A DNA stretch of 20,341 bases from Sulfurimonas sp. (GTDB lineage: Bacteria; Campylobacterota; Campylobacteria; Campylobacterales; Sulfurimonadaceae): NCBI RefSeq assembly GCF_023229105.1, contig NZ_JALNZY010000034.1, forward strand, positions 1-20,341, read 5' to 3'. Position numbers and translations under genes: made by a program. Shown in pieces: positions 1 to 8,807 of the stretch (its first letter is position 1; each line of letters opens with the position of its first letter). Under the pieces are notes generated by a model. The model was given only the letters and a program-made list of their open reading frames with translations. It searched no databases and was not told the origin of the DNA.

Positions 1-24
1 CTACCTTAAAATTTAGTTGCCGTG

Positions 25-33
25 ATTGTACCA
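25..33 (-). promoter_or_regulatory. Extended -10 promoter candidate downstream of tolB
   Basis: On the minus strand, 34-42 bases after the tolB stop codon, there is TGGTACAAT, an extended -10 element (TG-n-TACAAT). It lies in an AT-rich stretch, and a purine-rich AAGGTAG that could be a ribosome binding site sits at positions 1-7. Together they look like the start of the next gene, whose coding sequence lies outside the window. In this phylum that gene is usually pal, the peptidoglycan-associated lipoprotein of the Tol system; this is inference from gene order. No clear -35 hexamer is visible, which is common for sigma-70 promoters of this group. Confidence 0.4.
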
Positions 34-66
34 AAATAAAATTAATATTTTTTTATAATCATGCGA

Positions 67-1317
67 TTACCAGTCCATTGACTGAACTTTTCCATATTTT
101 AGAGGAAAAAGATAATTTTTATTGTGTTTTAATCTAATAATCCCGATAGAACTTTGAGACTTATAGTTCTTTATGAAAATAATTGCATCCCCATCAACTG
201 AAAATCTTGGAAATTCATTAACACCTACTGCGGTTAATCTTCTTATAAAATCTGTCTCCGTAGATATAATATGCAGGTTAAATGTATTGTCTGCAAAAGA
301 TTCCGAACTCTCTCTTGCTTTATAAACTATATACCGACCAGATACGCTACATGCAGCATTGCTCTTTCCATAGTGAACCATCTGCTCAACACTTCCTGTA
401 TTCATATTCTTTGAAAAAATATTCGGATATCCTAAGCGATCAGAAACAAATACTATACTTTCTTTACCCATAAACTGAGCGCCTACGTCAATACCGCCAT
501 AAGTTGTTATTTTTTTTGTGCTTTTAGTTTTAACATCATAAAGGTAGATGTCGGTCTGCCCTTCTGGTGCCATAGTCAACAGCAACTGACTGCCGTCATC
601 ATTTACATCAGAACATATCATCATTCCATCGGAAGATTTTATAACTTTACTTTTTCCTGTTTTTATATCTACATGCTTCAATGTCGGCTTTTTCTCATCT
701 AAAGAGGTATAGTAAAATGCGGTCTGCTCCTTGTTTGCCCATTTTGGAAAAATATTAAAACCGCCTTTAACAACTACATGTTGATATGCTAGGGTATAGT
801 CAGCTATAACCAATTCACTTTTTTGAGGCTCTGTCATTCTTGAGAAGATAACTTTTCTTTTCATCCACTCAACAGGAGCTTCTCCCATAAATTCATTTAT
901 GTCATATGCAATTGAATGAGAAACAAACATATATACGTTTGTATTATTAACTTTATAGTTTTTATTAAATACAGCCCTGCCTTGGCTTATCAGCTTAAGC
1001 TCTAAATTTAACGCGCGAGAATCGTCCTCAATTAGTTTATATCTTAAAACATAGCTCATATCTTTATTTTCTACCAATACGCTACTGGCATCATAGTCAA
1101 CTTTGCGGTGAAATCTCTCTACGTTAAAGATTGAAAGAACATTTAAATCTGCAACTATTGATTTAAAAAATTTATTTCTAAAAGTCTCCTCATAACTAAC
1201 AGACGCATCCTCAATTGCCAATGATGGAAGTGAATCAACTTTTTTAATAACCTCTATAGTTGCGTCACTTGCAAACAAAAAAGTTATTGCCATGAAAAAT
1301 GAAATTAATATTTTCAA
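67..1317 (-). CDS. tolB: TolB, periplasmic beta-propeller protein of the Tol-Pal system
   Basis: TolB is the periplasmic partner of Pal in the Tol-Pal envelope system, which links the energised TolQRA inner-membrane complex to outer-membrane constriction and stability. The 416-residue product has a signal peptide (Lys2, then a hydrophobic stretch to about residue 16). An N-terminal alpha/beta domain spans roughly residues 20-150. It is followed by repeated blade-like segments typical of the WD40-like TolB propeller, such as LYDVKTKSTKKIT and IVFVSDRLGYPNIF. Length fits the family (about 400-430). I use the TTG start at 1317 because a GAGGAG sits 6 bases upstream. The first in-frame ATG (1291-1293) lacks a ribosome binding site and would shorten the signal peptide. 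It follows tolA by 3 bases and closes the tolQRAB set. Confidence 0.92.
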   Translation of the reverse strand: MKILISFFMAITFLFASDATIEVIKKVDSLPSLAIEDASVSYEETFRNKFFKSIVADLNVLSIFNVERFHRKVDYDASSVLVENKDMSYVLRYKLIEDDSRALNLELKLISQGRAVFNKNYKVNNTNVYMFVSHSIAYDINEFMGEAPVEWMKRKVIFSRMTEPQKSELVIADYTLAYQHVVVKGGFNIFPKWANKEQTAFYYTSLDEKKPTLKHVDIKTGKSKVIKSSDGMMICSDVNDDGSQLLLTMAPEGQTDIYLYDVKTKSTKKITTYGGIDVGAQFMGKESIVFVSDRLGYPNIFSKNMNTGSVEQMVHYGKSNAACSVSGRYIVYKARESSESFADNTFNLHIISTETDFIRRLTAVGVNEFPRFSVDGDAIIFIKNYKSQSSIGIIRLKHNKNYLFPLKYGKVQSMDW

Positions 1318-1320
1318 ATA

Positions 1321-2088
1321 TTACTCCTCAGAAATTAAAATTATTTTATATACCCCTGAACTATTATTAGGGCTTTTTGGAAAAAGTACACTACTGAGTC
1401 TATCTTTTATCTTATCGCACTCTCTATTTAGAGCATCACTCTCCGAGTATATCAGAATTCTAAAGTCAACTACTTTTCCCATGGAAGTAAGCTCAATAAC
1501 AGCTGTCACAGCGTTGCCTTGCGAGTTTTCAGGCGGATAAAAATACTCGTATACTAAAGCTTGAATTTTAGCCAAATATTCATTAACCTCTGTTGCCGTA
1601 GAGCTTTTTGAACTCTCATCATCCTTTTTAGATGCATCTAGGCTCTGGATTCTTTTTGAAATTGATTCAGCTTTGTTTATATCTGATTTTTGAATCTTTT
1701 TTTGAATTTCATTCAACACTCTCTTATCTGGTGTCGGTTTTTCTTCCTGCGTCTTTTTAATATCTTTGGTCCAAACTTCACTAAAGAGATCTTCAACTGT
1801 TCTTGTTTTTTTCTCAATCTCTTTAGTTGTCTCTTTTTTAGGTTCCTCTTTTATAACCGGCTTTATATCTGGCTCTTCTTTAATGGGAGTATCAACACTT
1901 TTCTTAGCACTACTTGCTTGAATCTTTGGGATATCCATGGATATAGATATATAGTTCTCTTTTTTCATAGCAAAGGTTTTCTTCTCTTTTGATGACGTGA
2001 TAAATAGCAAAAAAAGTAGTGAGAAAAATATAAAAAAAGATAGCGATATAGCTCCGCTAATATAGAAATAGGAGTTTTTATTATCCAT
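1321..2088 (-). CDS. tolA: TolA/TonB-like energy-transducing protein
   Basis: This envelope protein would carry proton-motive-force-driven movement from the TolQ/TolR complex to periplasmic partners. The sequence shows a short cytoplasmic N-terminus and one membrane anchor at about residues 8-31. A long Lys/Glu/Pro-rich linker (about 60-165) includes repeated KEEP-type motifs and a charged, probably helical stretch. The C-terminal domain of about 85 residues (170-255) has a YPP motif and the alternating strands expected of a TonB/TolA C-terminal domain. The ATG overlaps the tolR stop by 8 bases and has no evident ribosome binding site, suggesting translational coupling. The family split between TolA and TonB is hard to make from sequence alone; placement between tolR and tolB favours TolA. 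At 255 residues it is much shorter than E. coli TolA. Confidence 0.8.
   Translation of the reverse strand: MDNKNSYFYISGAISLSFFIFFSLLFLLFITSSKEKKTFAMKKENYISISMDIPKIQASSAKKSVDTPIKEEPDIKPVIKEEPKKETTKEIEKKTRTVEDLFSEVWTKDIKKTQEEKPTPDKRVLNEIQKKIQKSDINKAESISKRIQSLDASKKDDESSKSSTATEVNEYLAKIQALVYEYFYPPENSQGNAVTAVIELTSMGKVVDFRILIYSESDALNRECDKIKDRLSSVLFPKSPNNSSGVYKIILISEE
1324..1329 (-). promoter_or_regulatory. Ribosome binding site fixing the TTG start of tolB
   Basis: GAGGAG on the minus strand, contained in the last two sense codons of tolA (Glu-Glu), lies 6 bases before TTG at 1315-1317. It is the only good Shine-Dalgarno match near the tolB start and supports TTG over the ATG eight codons downstream. 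Confidence 0.6.
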
Positions 2089-2473
2089 TAGTAGCTAATG
2101 ATACCTCAGTAAAACCTGCCTGTTTAACAGCAGCCAATACAGACATAACAACACCATAATCCAAACTTTTATCTGCACTAATAAGAACAGTTGCTTTTAA
2201 ATCTAATTTTTTTGAATAGAGAAAAAAATTATCCAAAAAAGCATTGAGTTGGTAGTTGTCTTTATTAACTTTTAAATTTTTATCTTTATCTATAGTAATG
2301 TGAACAGGAGGTATTTTAGATAATGATTTTGTTTTTGAACTTTGAGGAAGATTTATTCTCTCTTCATATATCATATTAGGTGCAATAACCATCATAATTG
2401 CTAAAAGAACAAGCATCACATCCACAAGCGGAGTGATGTTTAGTTCAGGTTTTTCATCCCAGTCATAAGCCAT
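2081..2473 (-). CDS. tolR: TolR/ExbD-family proton-channel subunit
   Basis: TolR/ExbD proteins form, with TolQ/ExbB, the proton-driven motor that energises TolA or TonB. The 130-residue product has a short N-terminus containing NITPLVDVM, then a single membrane helix (about 14-34). Asp18 falls at the conserved membrane-embedded aspartate that relays protons in this family. The remainder is a periplasmic domain ending in a segment typical of ExbD/TolR (ADKSLDYGVVMSVLAAVKQAG). Its start lies 2 bases after the tolQ stop and its end overlaps tolA, so the genes are almost certainly co-transcribed. ExbD and TolR cannot be separated on sequence alone; the tolB gene behind favours TolR. Confidence 0.9.
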   Translation of the reverse strand: MAYDWDEKPELNITPLVDVMLVLLAIMMVIAPNMIYEERINLPQSSKTKSLSKIPPVHITIDKDKNLKVNKDNYQLNAFLDNFFLYSKKLDLKATVLISADKSLDYGVVMSVLAAVKQAGFTEVSLATNG

Positions 2474-2475
2474 TG

Positions 2476-3042
2476 TTAAACTTTTCTAGCTATTATTGCG
2501 TCGCTTTGCATCTCAATAAAACTAATAAGTTCATATGATTTTCTCTTAAGAATTTGATGATATGTGTATGCAAAAATTGCAACAAAAATACCGGCAGCTG
2601 TTGCTACTAATGCATCAGAGACTCCACTTGCTATCACAGACATGCCGCCGCTACTTTGCCCAATATGCGTAAAGGTATCCAATATAGAAACAACCGTTCC
2701 AAAAAGACCTATAAAAGGAGTAGTAGAGGCAAATACGGAAAGCACCGAGAGACCTTTTGTAGCATCTTTAGTAGCCGCAGATGTAGCAAGTGCTAAAATA
2801 TCTTTTGAGGTATTTGTACTTGTTTTTAAAAAATTGCTTAAAAAAGATTGTGAATTTACTGCAGTTGAACCCATCAAAAGACCCTCTAATGATCGGCTTT
2901 CTGTCTCAAGCCAACTATTAAGAGAAAAATATCGATAGAAAAAAACCCAGTTTAGCACTATAAAATATATAGCTAAAAGGGCTAAAACACCCAGCGTAAC
3001 TGAGTGGCTTTTTATATAAAAATCAATTATTTCGTTAATCAT
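2476..3042 (-). CDS. tolQ: TolQ/ExbB-family proton-channel subunit
   Basis: This is an inner-membrane MotA/TolQ/ExbB-family channel protein of 188 residues, slightly shorter than E. coli TolQ. It has three predicted membrane helices: about 14-37, then two in the C-terminal half around the signature segments TPFIGLFGTVVSI (about 108-120) and VSDALVATAAGIFVAIFAY (about 141-160). These two helices line the proton path with the TolR aspartate. The gene begins 3 bases after the atpC stop with no clear ribosome binding site, so it appears to be read through and coupled from the ATP synthase operon. Paralogy with ExbB makes the exact name slightly uncertain. Confidence 0.9.
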   Translation of the reverse strand: MINEIIDFYIKSHSVTLGVLALLAIYFIVLNWVFFYRYFSLNSWLETESRSLEGLLMGSTAVNSQSFLSNFLKTSTNTSKDILALATSAATKDATKGLSVLSVFASTTPFIGLFGTVVSILDTFTHIGQSSGGMSVIASGVSDALVATAAGIFVAIFAYTYHQILKRKSYELISFIEMQSDAIIARKV

Positions 3043-3045
3043 AAT

Positions 3046-3438
3046 CTATAGTAAATTTTGTGCTGCCGACTCAAGTTTTGCCATAACGGTAGCAATTGCA
3101 GAGCTATCTTGTTTAATAGATTTAATAAGCTTTTTCGCATCTTCTAGCGCTTTAGAAATAGCACTTTCAGTCTCTCCGCGAATTGCTACTGCACCCTCGA
3201 CTAATACTATAACTTTCTCTTCATCAACCTGAACAACACCCCAGCTGATAAGAATTGATTCGACTGATTTATCCTCTTTCTCTACATCAACTACACCTGC
3301 TTCAAGCAGTGTAGTCAAACAAGAGTGTTCTGCTAGAACTCCAAACTCGCCCTCTTCACCCGGAAGAGTTACGCTAAGTGCATTACCATTATAGATAACG
3401 CCGTTAGGAGTAAGGATTTCAAGTTTTAACTTATTCAT
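3046..3438 (-). CDS. atpC: ATP synthase F1 epsilon subunit
   Basis: The epsilon subunit sits on the central stalk and couples rotation to catalysis while restraining ATP hydrolysis. The 130-residue protein begins MNKLKLEILTPNG and has the beta-sandwich hallmark GEEGEFGVLAEHS (about 27-39). It ends in a helical region (about 88-130) of the normal type. A good AAGGA ribosome binding site lies 5 bases before the ATG. It is the last atp gene; tolQ begins 3 bases after its stop. Confidence 0.96.
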   Translation of the reverse strand: MNKLKLEILTPNGVIYNGNALSVTLPGEEGEFGVLAEHSCLTTLLEAGVVDVEKEDKSVESILISWGVVQVDEEKVIVLVEGAVAIRGETESAISKALEDAKKLIKSIKQDSSAIATVMAKLESAAQNLL

Positions 3439-3454
3439 GTCAGTCCTTTATGAA

Positions 3455-4849
3455 TTACTTCATTTTTCCAGCTTTTTCAATTGCCTCATCTATACCACCA
3501 ACCATGTAGAAAGAACCCTCTGGCATATGGTCGCATTCGCCGCTAAGGATCATTTTAAAGCCCTTAATAGTGTCTGCTAAAGAAACATATTTACCTGGAG
3601 AACCTGTAAATACTTCGGCAACGAAAAACGGCTGTGATAAAAATTTCTCAATTTTACGAGCACGTTCAACAATATTTTTATCATCTTCACTAAGCTCATC
3701 CATACCAAGAATTGCAATAATATCCTGTAAGTCTTTATACTTTTGAAGTGTTTGTTGTACACCACGAGCTACACTGTAATGCTCTTCGCCTAAAATTTGA
3801 GGATCAAGTAATCTTGAAGATGAATCCAATGGATCAACCGCAGGATAGATACCTTTTTCAGCAATTTTACGGTTAAGAACCGTAGTTGCATCTAAGTGAG
3901 CAAAAACAGAAGCCGGAGCAGGGTCAGTTAAGTCATCGGCTGGTACATAAACAGCTTGAACTGAAGTGATTGAACCATTTTTTGTTGATGTAATTCTATC
4001 TTGAAGAGCACCCATTTCACGAGCTAGTGTGGGTTGATAACCAACTGCTGAAGGGATACGTCCAAGAAGTGCTGACATCTCTGAACCAGATTGAGCAAAA
4101 CGGAAGATATTATCAACAAACATCAATACATCTAATCCTTTTTCATCTCTAAAATATTCAGCCATAGTAAGACCAGTTAAAGCGATACGGTTACGTGCTC
4201 CTGGAGGCTCACTCATTTGACCATAGCACAGTGCAACTTTGTCAAGTACGTTAGAATCTTTCATCTCATGGTAAAGGTCGTTACCCTCACGAGTTCTCTC
4301 ACCAACACCAGCGAATACAGATAGGCCTTCATGTCCCATAGCAACGTTGTGAATAAGTTCCATAATAATAACTGTTTTACCAACACCAGCACCACCAAAC
4401 AAGCCAACTTTTCCACCTTTAGAATAAGGCGCTAAAAGGTCAACAACTTTAATTCCTGTTTCAAACATCTCTGTAGTAGTTGATTGTTCAACCAATTTTG
4501 GAGGTTCACGGTGGATTGACCACATAGGAGCATCCGTAATTTGCTCACCATTATCAATAGTTTCGCCAATTACGTTAAAGATACGTCCAAGAACTTTCTC
4601 TCCAACAGGAACTTTAATAGGCGCACCTGTAGCTTTTGCGTCCATACCGCGAACTAAACCTTCACTCATATCCATAGCAATCGTTCTAACACGACCATCA
4701 CCTAAGTGTGCTGCAACTTCAAGCACTAAACGAGTTACTGTACCTTCTAAATGTATATTAACTTCGATTGCTTCATTAATTATTGGAAGATATCCATCAA
4801 AATCAACGTCAACAACCGGGCCCATAACCTGGCTTATTTTACCAATCAT
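3455..4849 (-). CDS. atpD: ATP synthase F1 beta subunit
   Basis: This is the catalytic subunit of the F1 hexamer, which makes ATP from ADP and phosphate. With the start used here it is 464 residues. The Walker A loop GGAGVGKT is at residues 152-159, and further F1-beta signatures are GERTREGNDLYHEM, the Walker B strand LDVLMFVDNI and the family signature PAVDPLDSSSR. An ATG at 4859-4861 overlaps the atpG stop and would add four residues (MEKN), but it has no ribosome binding site. GGAG at 4856-4859 lies 6 bases before the ATG at 4847-4849, which gives the MIGKISQVMGPVVDV N-terminus usual in the family. I therefore prefer the inner start. atpC follows after 16 bases. Confidence 0.95.
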   Translation of the reverse strand: MIGKISQVMGPVVDVDFDGYLPIINEAIEVNIHLEGTVTRLVLEVAAHLGDGRVRTIAMDMSEGLVRGMDAKATGAPIKVPVGEKVLGRIFNVIGETIDNGEQITDAPMWSIHREPPKLVEQSTTTEMFETGIKVVDLLAPYSKGGKVGLFGGAGVGKTVIIMELIHNVAMGHEGLSVFAGVGERTREGNDLYHEMKDSNVLDKVALCYGQMSEPPGARNRIALTGLTMAEYFRDEKGLDVLMFVDNIFRFAQSGSEMSALLGRIPSAVGYQPTLAREMGALQDRITSTKNGSITSVQAVYVPADDLTDPAPASVFAHLDATTVLNRKIAEKGIYPAVDPLDSSSRLLDPQILGEEHYSVARGVQQTLQKYKDLQDIIAILGMDELSEDDKNIVERARKIEKFLSQPFFVAEVFTGSPGKYVSLADTIKGFKMILSGECDHMPEGSFYMVGGIDEAIEKAGKMK

Positions 4850-4855
4850 ATTTTT

Positions 4856-4859
4856 CTCC
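4856..4859 (-). promoter_or_regulatory. Ribosome binding site deciding the atpD start
   Basis: GGAG on the minus strand lies 6 bases before the ATG at 4847-4849. It overlaps the upstream in-frame ATG (4859-4861), so it can serve only the downstream start. Confidence 0.55.
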
Positions 4860-4860
4860 A

Positions 4861-5748
4861 TTATTTCATAGACTCTACACCGCTTATAATCTCTATAAGC
4901 TCTGTAGTAATTGCTGCTTGTCTCGCTTTATTAAATTGAACATTTAATGACTTAACCATATCTTTTGCATTATTAGTAGCTGCATCCATGGCCTGCATTC
5001 TAGCACTATGTTCAGCAGCAACAGAATCGATTAACGCATAGTACATTGCATATTGAACATATCTATTTACTAAAGAATCCAACATTTTCTCTTCATCTTG
5101 AGACTCAACCTCTAGCATAGATTTTTCTGGCTCATCACACTTAAATTGGCTTGAGTCAACAGGCAATACTTTATTTACATGCAACTCTTGAGTTATCATG
5201 TTTTTATAACCGTTATATACCATGTGTAAAGCATCTATTTTGCCATCTTTAAAATCTTCAATAGATGAGATTATAAAATCATCTGAATTATTTTTGTCCG
5301 GATTCGAGCTAAGATTTGCAACTGAGTCAAAAAGTTCAACCTCATTATATTTAAAAAACTCAATACCTTTTTTACCGATTCCACGTAAACGCACTTTTAC
5401 ATTTTTTGCTTTATACTCTGCTAAGAGTTTTTTAACAGCTTTAATAGTTTGAATATTAAAACCGCCACATAAACCCTTATCAGCAGTTACAAAAACAATG
5501 TCAACTGTTTTTGGATCTTCAATCTCTATAAAACATCGATTGTCGAGTCCGCCAATTTTGTTACATTTAATACGTCCAGCTATTTCGGCAATTACCTGAT
5601 TCATTTTTGCAGCATAAAGACGAGAGCGTTTAGCTAACTCTTCAGCACGACGAAGCTTTGCAGTAGATACAAGCTTCATAGCACGAGTCGTCTTTTGAGT
5701 GTTAGTAACACTCTTAATCTGTCTTTGAATATCTTTCAAGTTTGCCAT
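4861..5748 (-). CDS. atpG: ATP synthase F1 gamma subunit
   Basis: Gamma is the rotating central shaft inside the alpha3beta3 ring. The 295-residue protein shows the family N-terminal coiled-coil arm (KDIQRQIKSVTNTQKTTRAM, then VSTAKLRRAE). Its C-terminal arm contains ARMQAMDAATNNAKDM followed by FNKARQAAITTELIEI, the classic gamma signature that enters the F1 cavity. The mid-part holds the Rossmann-like domain with ADKGLCGGFN (about 89-98). An AAGGA lies a few bases before the ATG, and atpA ends 10 bases upstream. Length is within the usual range (about 285-300). Confidence 0.96.
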   Translation of the reverse strand: MANLKDIQRQIKSVTNTQKTTRAMKLVSTAKLRRAEELAKRSRLYAAKMNQVIAEIAGRIKCNKIGGLDNRCFIEIEDPKTVDIVFVTADKGLCGGFNIQTIKAVKKLLAEYKAKNVKVRLRGIGKKGIEFFKYNEVELFDSVANLSSNPDKNNSDDFIISSIEDFKDGKIDALHMVYNGYKNMITQELHVNKVLPVDSSQFKCDEPEKSMLEVESQDEEKMLDSLVNRYVQYAMYYALIDSVAAEHSARMQAMDAATNNAKDMVKSLNVQFNKARQAAITTELIEIISGVESMK

Positions 5749-5758
5749 AAAGTTTTCC

Positions 5759-7276
5759 TTACGCTACTACAAAGCTAGCTTTGAACTCTTCAAGTGCTTT
5801 TTTCATTAATGCTTTAGTATCATCATCTACTTTAGAAGTGCTTCTAATACTCTCAAATATTTGAGGATAAGATGCTTCAACAAAAGGATACATCTCTGCT
5901 TCAAAACGAACAATGTTTGATGGATTCATATCATCTAAGAAACCTTCATTTCCTGCAAATATAATCATAACTTGCTTTTCAGCTGAGAGTGGAGAAAATG
6001 GAGGTTGCTTTAGAACCTCTACCATTCTTTGTCCACGCTCTAGCTGATTACGAGATGTCTCATCAAGATCAGATGCAAACTGAGCAAATGCCTGAAGTTC
6101 ACGATACTGAGCCAAATCAAGTCTTAGTGTTCCCGCGACTTGCTTTGTAGCCTTGATTTGAGCAGCTCCACCAACACGTGAAACTGAAAGACCAACGTTA
6201 ATAGCCGGACGAATACCTGAGTTAAATAGTTCAGTTTCAAGGAAAATCTGACCATCTGTAATTGAGATAACATTAGTTGGAATATATGCAGCAACGTCAC
6301 CAGCTTGTGTCTCAATAATAGGAAGCGCAGTAAGTGATCCTGCACCTCTTTCATCAGAAACTTTCGCAGCTCTTTCAAGAAGACGAGAGTGGATATAAAA
6401 AACGTCACCCGGATATGCTTCACGACCCGGAGGACGACGAAGTATAAGCGACATCTCACGATAAGCAACCGCATGTTTACTTAAATCATCATATACGATT
6501 AGACCGTGTCTAGCGTTATCACGGAAGTATTCACCCATAGTAACACCTGTATATGGTGCTAAAAATTGAAGTGCTGCCGCTTCAGATGCAGTAGCGGAAA
6601 CAATAATAGTGTATTCTAATGCACCATGCTCTTCTAAACGACGGATGATTTGTGCAACAGTTGACTCTTTTTGACCGACTGCAACATAAATACATACAAC
6701 GCCGTTACCTTTTTGGTTAATGATAGCATCAAGAGCAACAGTTGTCTTACCTGTTTGTCTATCACCGATAATAAGCTCACGTTGACCTCTGCCGATCGGA
6801 ACAAGCGCATCAATAGCTTTAATACCTGTAGCTAGCGGCTCATGAACAGATTTTCTATCCATAATACCAGGAGCTTTTTCTTCAACAAAACGAGTCTCGC
6901 TTGTTTCAATAGGACCTTTGCCGTCAATTGGTTCACCAAGAGCATTTACAACGCGTCCAAGAAGCGCATCACCAACTGGAACACGAAGAAGTCTGCCTAA
7001 TCTTTTAACTGACATACCCTCTTTTAACATTGCTCCTAGTCCAAGGATAACAACCCCTACCGTGCTCTCTTCAAGGTTCATAACTAAACCTCTTGTTCCC
7101 TCTTCAAACTCTACCATCTCCCCAGCCATAACGTTGCTAAGTCCGTAAACTTGCGCAACACCATCAGCATAAGAGACAATTTTACCCGTCTCATTAATAT
7201 CTACACTTAGTTCAAAGTTATCGATACGCTCTTTAATTATTGAGCTGATTTCATCAGCCTGAATTTTTGCTACCAC
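5759..7276 (-). CDS. atpA: ATP synthase F1 alpha subunit
   Basis: Alpha is the regulatory, nucleotide-binding but non-catalytic subunit of the F1 hexamer. The 505-residue protein has the Walker A loop GDRQTGKT at 171-178. It also carries the arginine-finger region of alpha subunits (SVSRVGGAAQ) and the expected N-terminal beta-barrel. The start is GTG at 7274-7276, supported by GAGGAG (7284-7289) 7 bases upstream and by ADEISSIIKERI being the normal family beginning a few residues in. The nearby ATG between the ribosome site and GTG is in another frame. It lies between atpH and atpG with short gaps, as in other F1 operons. Confidence 0.97.
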   Translation of the reverse strand: MVAKIQADEISSIIKERIDNFELSVDINETGKIVSYADGVAQVYGLSNVMAGEMVEFEEGTRGLVMNLEESTVGVVILGLGAMLKEGMSVKRLGRLLRVPVGDALLGRVVNALGEPIDGKGPIETSETRFVEEKAPGIMDRKSVHEPLATGIKAIDALVPIGRGQRELIIGDRQTGKTTVALDAIINQKGNGVVCIYVAVGQKESTVAQIIRRLEEHGALEYTIIVSATASEAAALQFLAPYTGVTMGEYFRDNARHGLIVYDDLSKHAVAYREMSLILRRPPGREAYPGDVFYIHSRLLERAAKVSDERGAGSLTALPIIETQAGDVAAYIPTNVISITDGQIFLETELFNSGIRPAINVGLSVSRVGGAAQIKATKQVAGTLRLDLAQYRELQAFAQFASDLDETSRNQLERGQRMVEVLKQPPFSPLSAEKQVMIIFAGNEGFLDDMNPSNIVRFEAEMYPFVEASYPQIFESIRSTSKVDDDTKALMKKALEEFKASFVVA

Positions 7277-7299
7277 TACACATCTCCTCTCGTTGAAAG

Positions 7300-7833
7300 T
7301 TAAATTGCTTTTGCAATATGTTCTATAATTTGACTGTTAATTCTTGATTTTGAGAAACTAATCTCAATACCTAAATCTTCAACATCCACTTTTATTCCGT
7401 TAAAGCTCTCTTTTTCAAACTTTAATAATATTTTTGAATCAAATTTACTACCTAAACCGCTACTTAAATCTGCTATGACTTTAGCATCGATATCGCTATC
7501 GCTGTAAACAGTTCCGCTATAACTCTTGTTTGTATTAGCAATATCTTTTCTCATAACTTCTGCAATTGCAGGAATAATATTGATACGATTGTGCTCAGCA
7601 AGTAGTTTTATTAAGTTCTCAACCTCTTTAAAGTTAACAGACTTAACTGCATCCAATAAGATTTCTGATTTTTGTTTTTTACTAACATCAGGGTTGTTGA
7701 TAATTTGAATAAATTTTTTATTTTCAAATGCTTTAGCTAAAATAGAGAACACAAAAGCTATATCTTGCATCTTCTGTGCATCAGAATCTTGCTTAATAGC
7801 TTTTGTATATCTTTTTGCGATTAACTCTTCCAT
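7300..7833 (-). CDS. atpH: ATP synthase F1 delta subunit
   Basis: Delta (the OSCP equivalent) joins the top of F1 to the peripheral stalk. The 177-residue protein begins EELIAKRYTKAI, the usual delta start. It has the helical N-terminal domain and a C-terminal beta-containing part with KFDSKILLKFEKESFNGIKVDVEDLGIEISFS broken by the family's conserved glycine (reported here in two parts: KFDSKILLKFEKES and NGIKVDVEDLG). Delta is the least conserved F1 subunit, so gene position between atpF and atpA supports the call. The start is 1 base after the atpF stop, with an AAGGTGG just upstream. Confidence 0.93.
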   Translation of the reverse strand: MEELIAKRYTKAIKQDSDAQKMQDIAFVFSILAKAFENKKFIQIINNPDVSKKQKSEILLDAVKSVNFKEVENLIKLLAEHNRINIIPAIAEVMRKDIANTNKSYSGTVYSDSDIDAKVIADLSSGLGSKFDSKILLKFEKESFNGIKVDVEDLGIEISFSKSRINSQIIEHIAKAI

Positions 7834-7834
7834 A

Positions 7835-8353
7835 TTATGCCACCTTCTTTAAGATAACATTTGCCATGGCTTCTTTATCAAAGCTCTCATCACTTTGACT
7901 AAGAACTTCTTTGAGTATCTCTTCAACAACACTTCGAACCATTTTTCTTTGTTCATATTCTATCAAAACAGCTTGTTGCTTTATCATTATTTCAACATCA
8001 ACATCGCATTGAGACATAATGCTATCATTGATAATTTTATTCTCTTTTTTTGAGCTGACTGTTAAGTTTTGTGCAAACTTTTCTGCTGATGCTATTTTTG
8101 CAAGAGCGTCTTTTTTCAAGGCTGCCGTCTCTCTTAATTTATCTTGCACTTTTTTCATTTCATCAGCGATTCCCTGACTTCTTGATGCAAAATAATTTTT
8201 AACAGGTTCTGCAATAAGATACCAGATAAGACCTGCAAACAGTAAAAAGTTTACTGTTCTTTGTACTATATCGGTACCTGCATTTTCTGCACTGCCGCTA
8301 GATGCCAATGCATAGGTTGATATCATTAGCATAAATACTAAAATTCTACTCAC
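7835..8353 (-). CDS. atpF: ATP synthase FO subunit b
   Basis: This is one of two b-type proteins that would pair to form the peripheral stalk. The 172-residue product has a hydrophobic N-terminal stretch (residues 3-18) resembling a signal peptide ending at ALASSG. A membrane helix follows (about 33-49), then a long charged helix suited to a coiled coil. The second hydrophobic segment is the true b-subunit anchor; the first may be cleaved, a layout seen in this phylum. The start is GTG at 8351-8353, with AAGGA 6 bases upstream; the ATG inside that spacer is out of frame. It follows atpF' by 9 bases. Confidence 0.9.
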   Translation of the reverse strand: MSRILVFMLMISTYALASSGSAENAGTDIVQRTVNFLLFAGLIWYLIAEPVKNYFASRSQGIADEMKKVQDKLRETAALKKDALAKIASAEKFAQNLTVSSKKENKIINDSIMSQCDVDVEIMIKQQAVLIEYEQRKMVRSVVEEILKEVLSQSDESFDKEAMANVILKKVA

Positions 8354-8362
8354 AGTACATCC

Positions 8363-8785
8363 TTATATTTGACTAAATTTAGCTTTTACAGCTTCTTTGA
8401 ACAGTGGAACTTGTAATTTTAAATCACTGCCCAACTGTTCGCGAGTACGAGCGAGTAACTGCTCAAACTCTAAGTACTGACTAGCCAGTTCAGCACGTTT
8501 TGCTTCTAACTTACTCTCTGCTAACTCTTTAGCATCCGTAATAACTTTCTCTCTTAAGGCCGCAGCTTCTAGTTTAGCGTTTACAATTATCGACTCTGCT
8601 TTTGATTCAAATTCTTTGATTTCGTCATCATTTGAACCTACTTTTTCAAGGTCTTTTTTGATGTCTTCATCTCTTTTACTCATATAAGCAAATAATGGAT
8701 TGTAAAGCCAACTGTTCAGAACGGCTATAAGCGTAAGAAACACGATTAATGTAACTACAAGTAGTATCGGATTTATATCTAACAT
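8363..8785 (-). CDS. atpF': ATP synthase FO subunit b'
   Basis: This is the second, shorter b-type stator subunit (140 residues). It has one N-terminal membrane helix (about 7-25), followed by NPLFAYMSKRDEDIKKDLE and a continuous charged helix rich in Glu, Lys and Ala to the end. A paired b and b' instead of a single b gene is normal for photosynthetic bacteria and for Campylobacterota. It is the first gene of the atp operon, with a strong ribosome binding site (TAGGAGGTG) just before the ATG. Genes for FO subunits a and c are not in the window, as is usual for the phylum. Confidence 0.9.
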   Translation of the reverse strand: MLDINPILLVVTLIVFLTLIAVLNSWLYNPLFAYMSKRDEDIKKDLEKVGSNDDEIKEFESKAESIIVNAKLEAAALREKVITDAKELAESKLEAKRAELASQYLEFEQLLARTREQLGSDLKLQVPLFKEAVKAKFSQI

Positions 8786-8787
8786 AG

Positions 8788-8795
8788 CACCTCCT
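8788..8795 (-). promoter_or_regulatory. Strong ribosome binding site of the atp operon
   Basis: AGGAGGTG on the minus strand, a near-perfect match to the anti-Shine-Dalgarno sequence, lies 2 bases past the atpF' start region's upstream edge. It is the strongest ribosome binding site in the window, in keeping with heavy translation of the operon. Confidence 0.6.
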
Positions 8796-8807
8796 AAAAG
8801 TTGCGTG

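Noticed and set aside
2564..2938. Plus-strand open frame of 124 codons opposite tolQ
   Set aside because: It is antisense to a clearly conserved membrane protein, has no ribosome binding site and its translation resembles no family.
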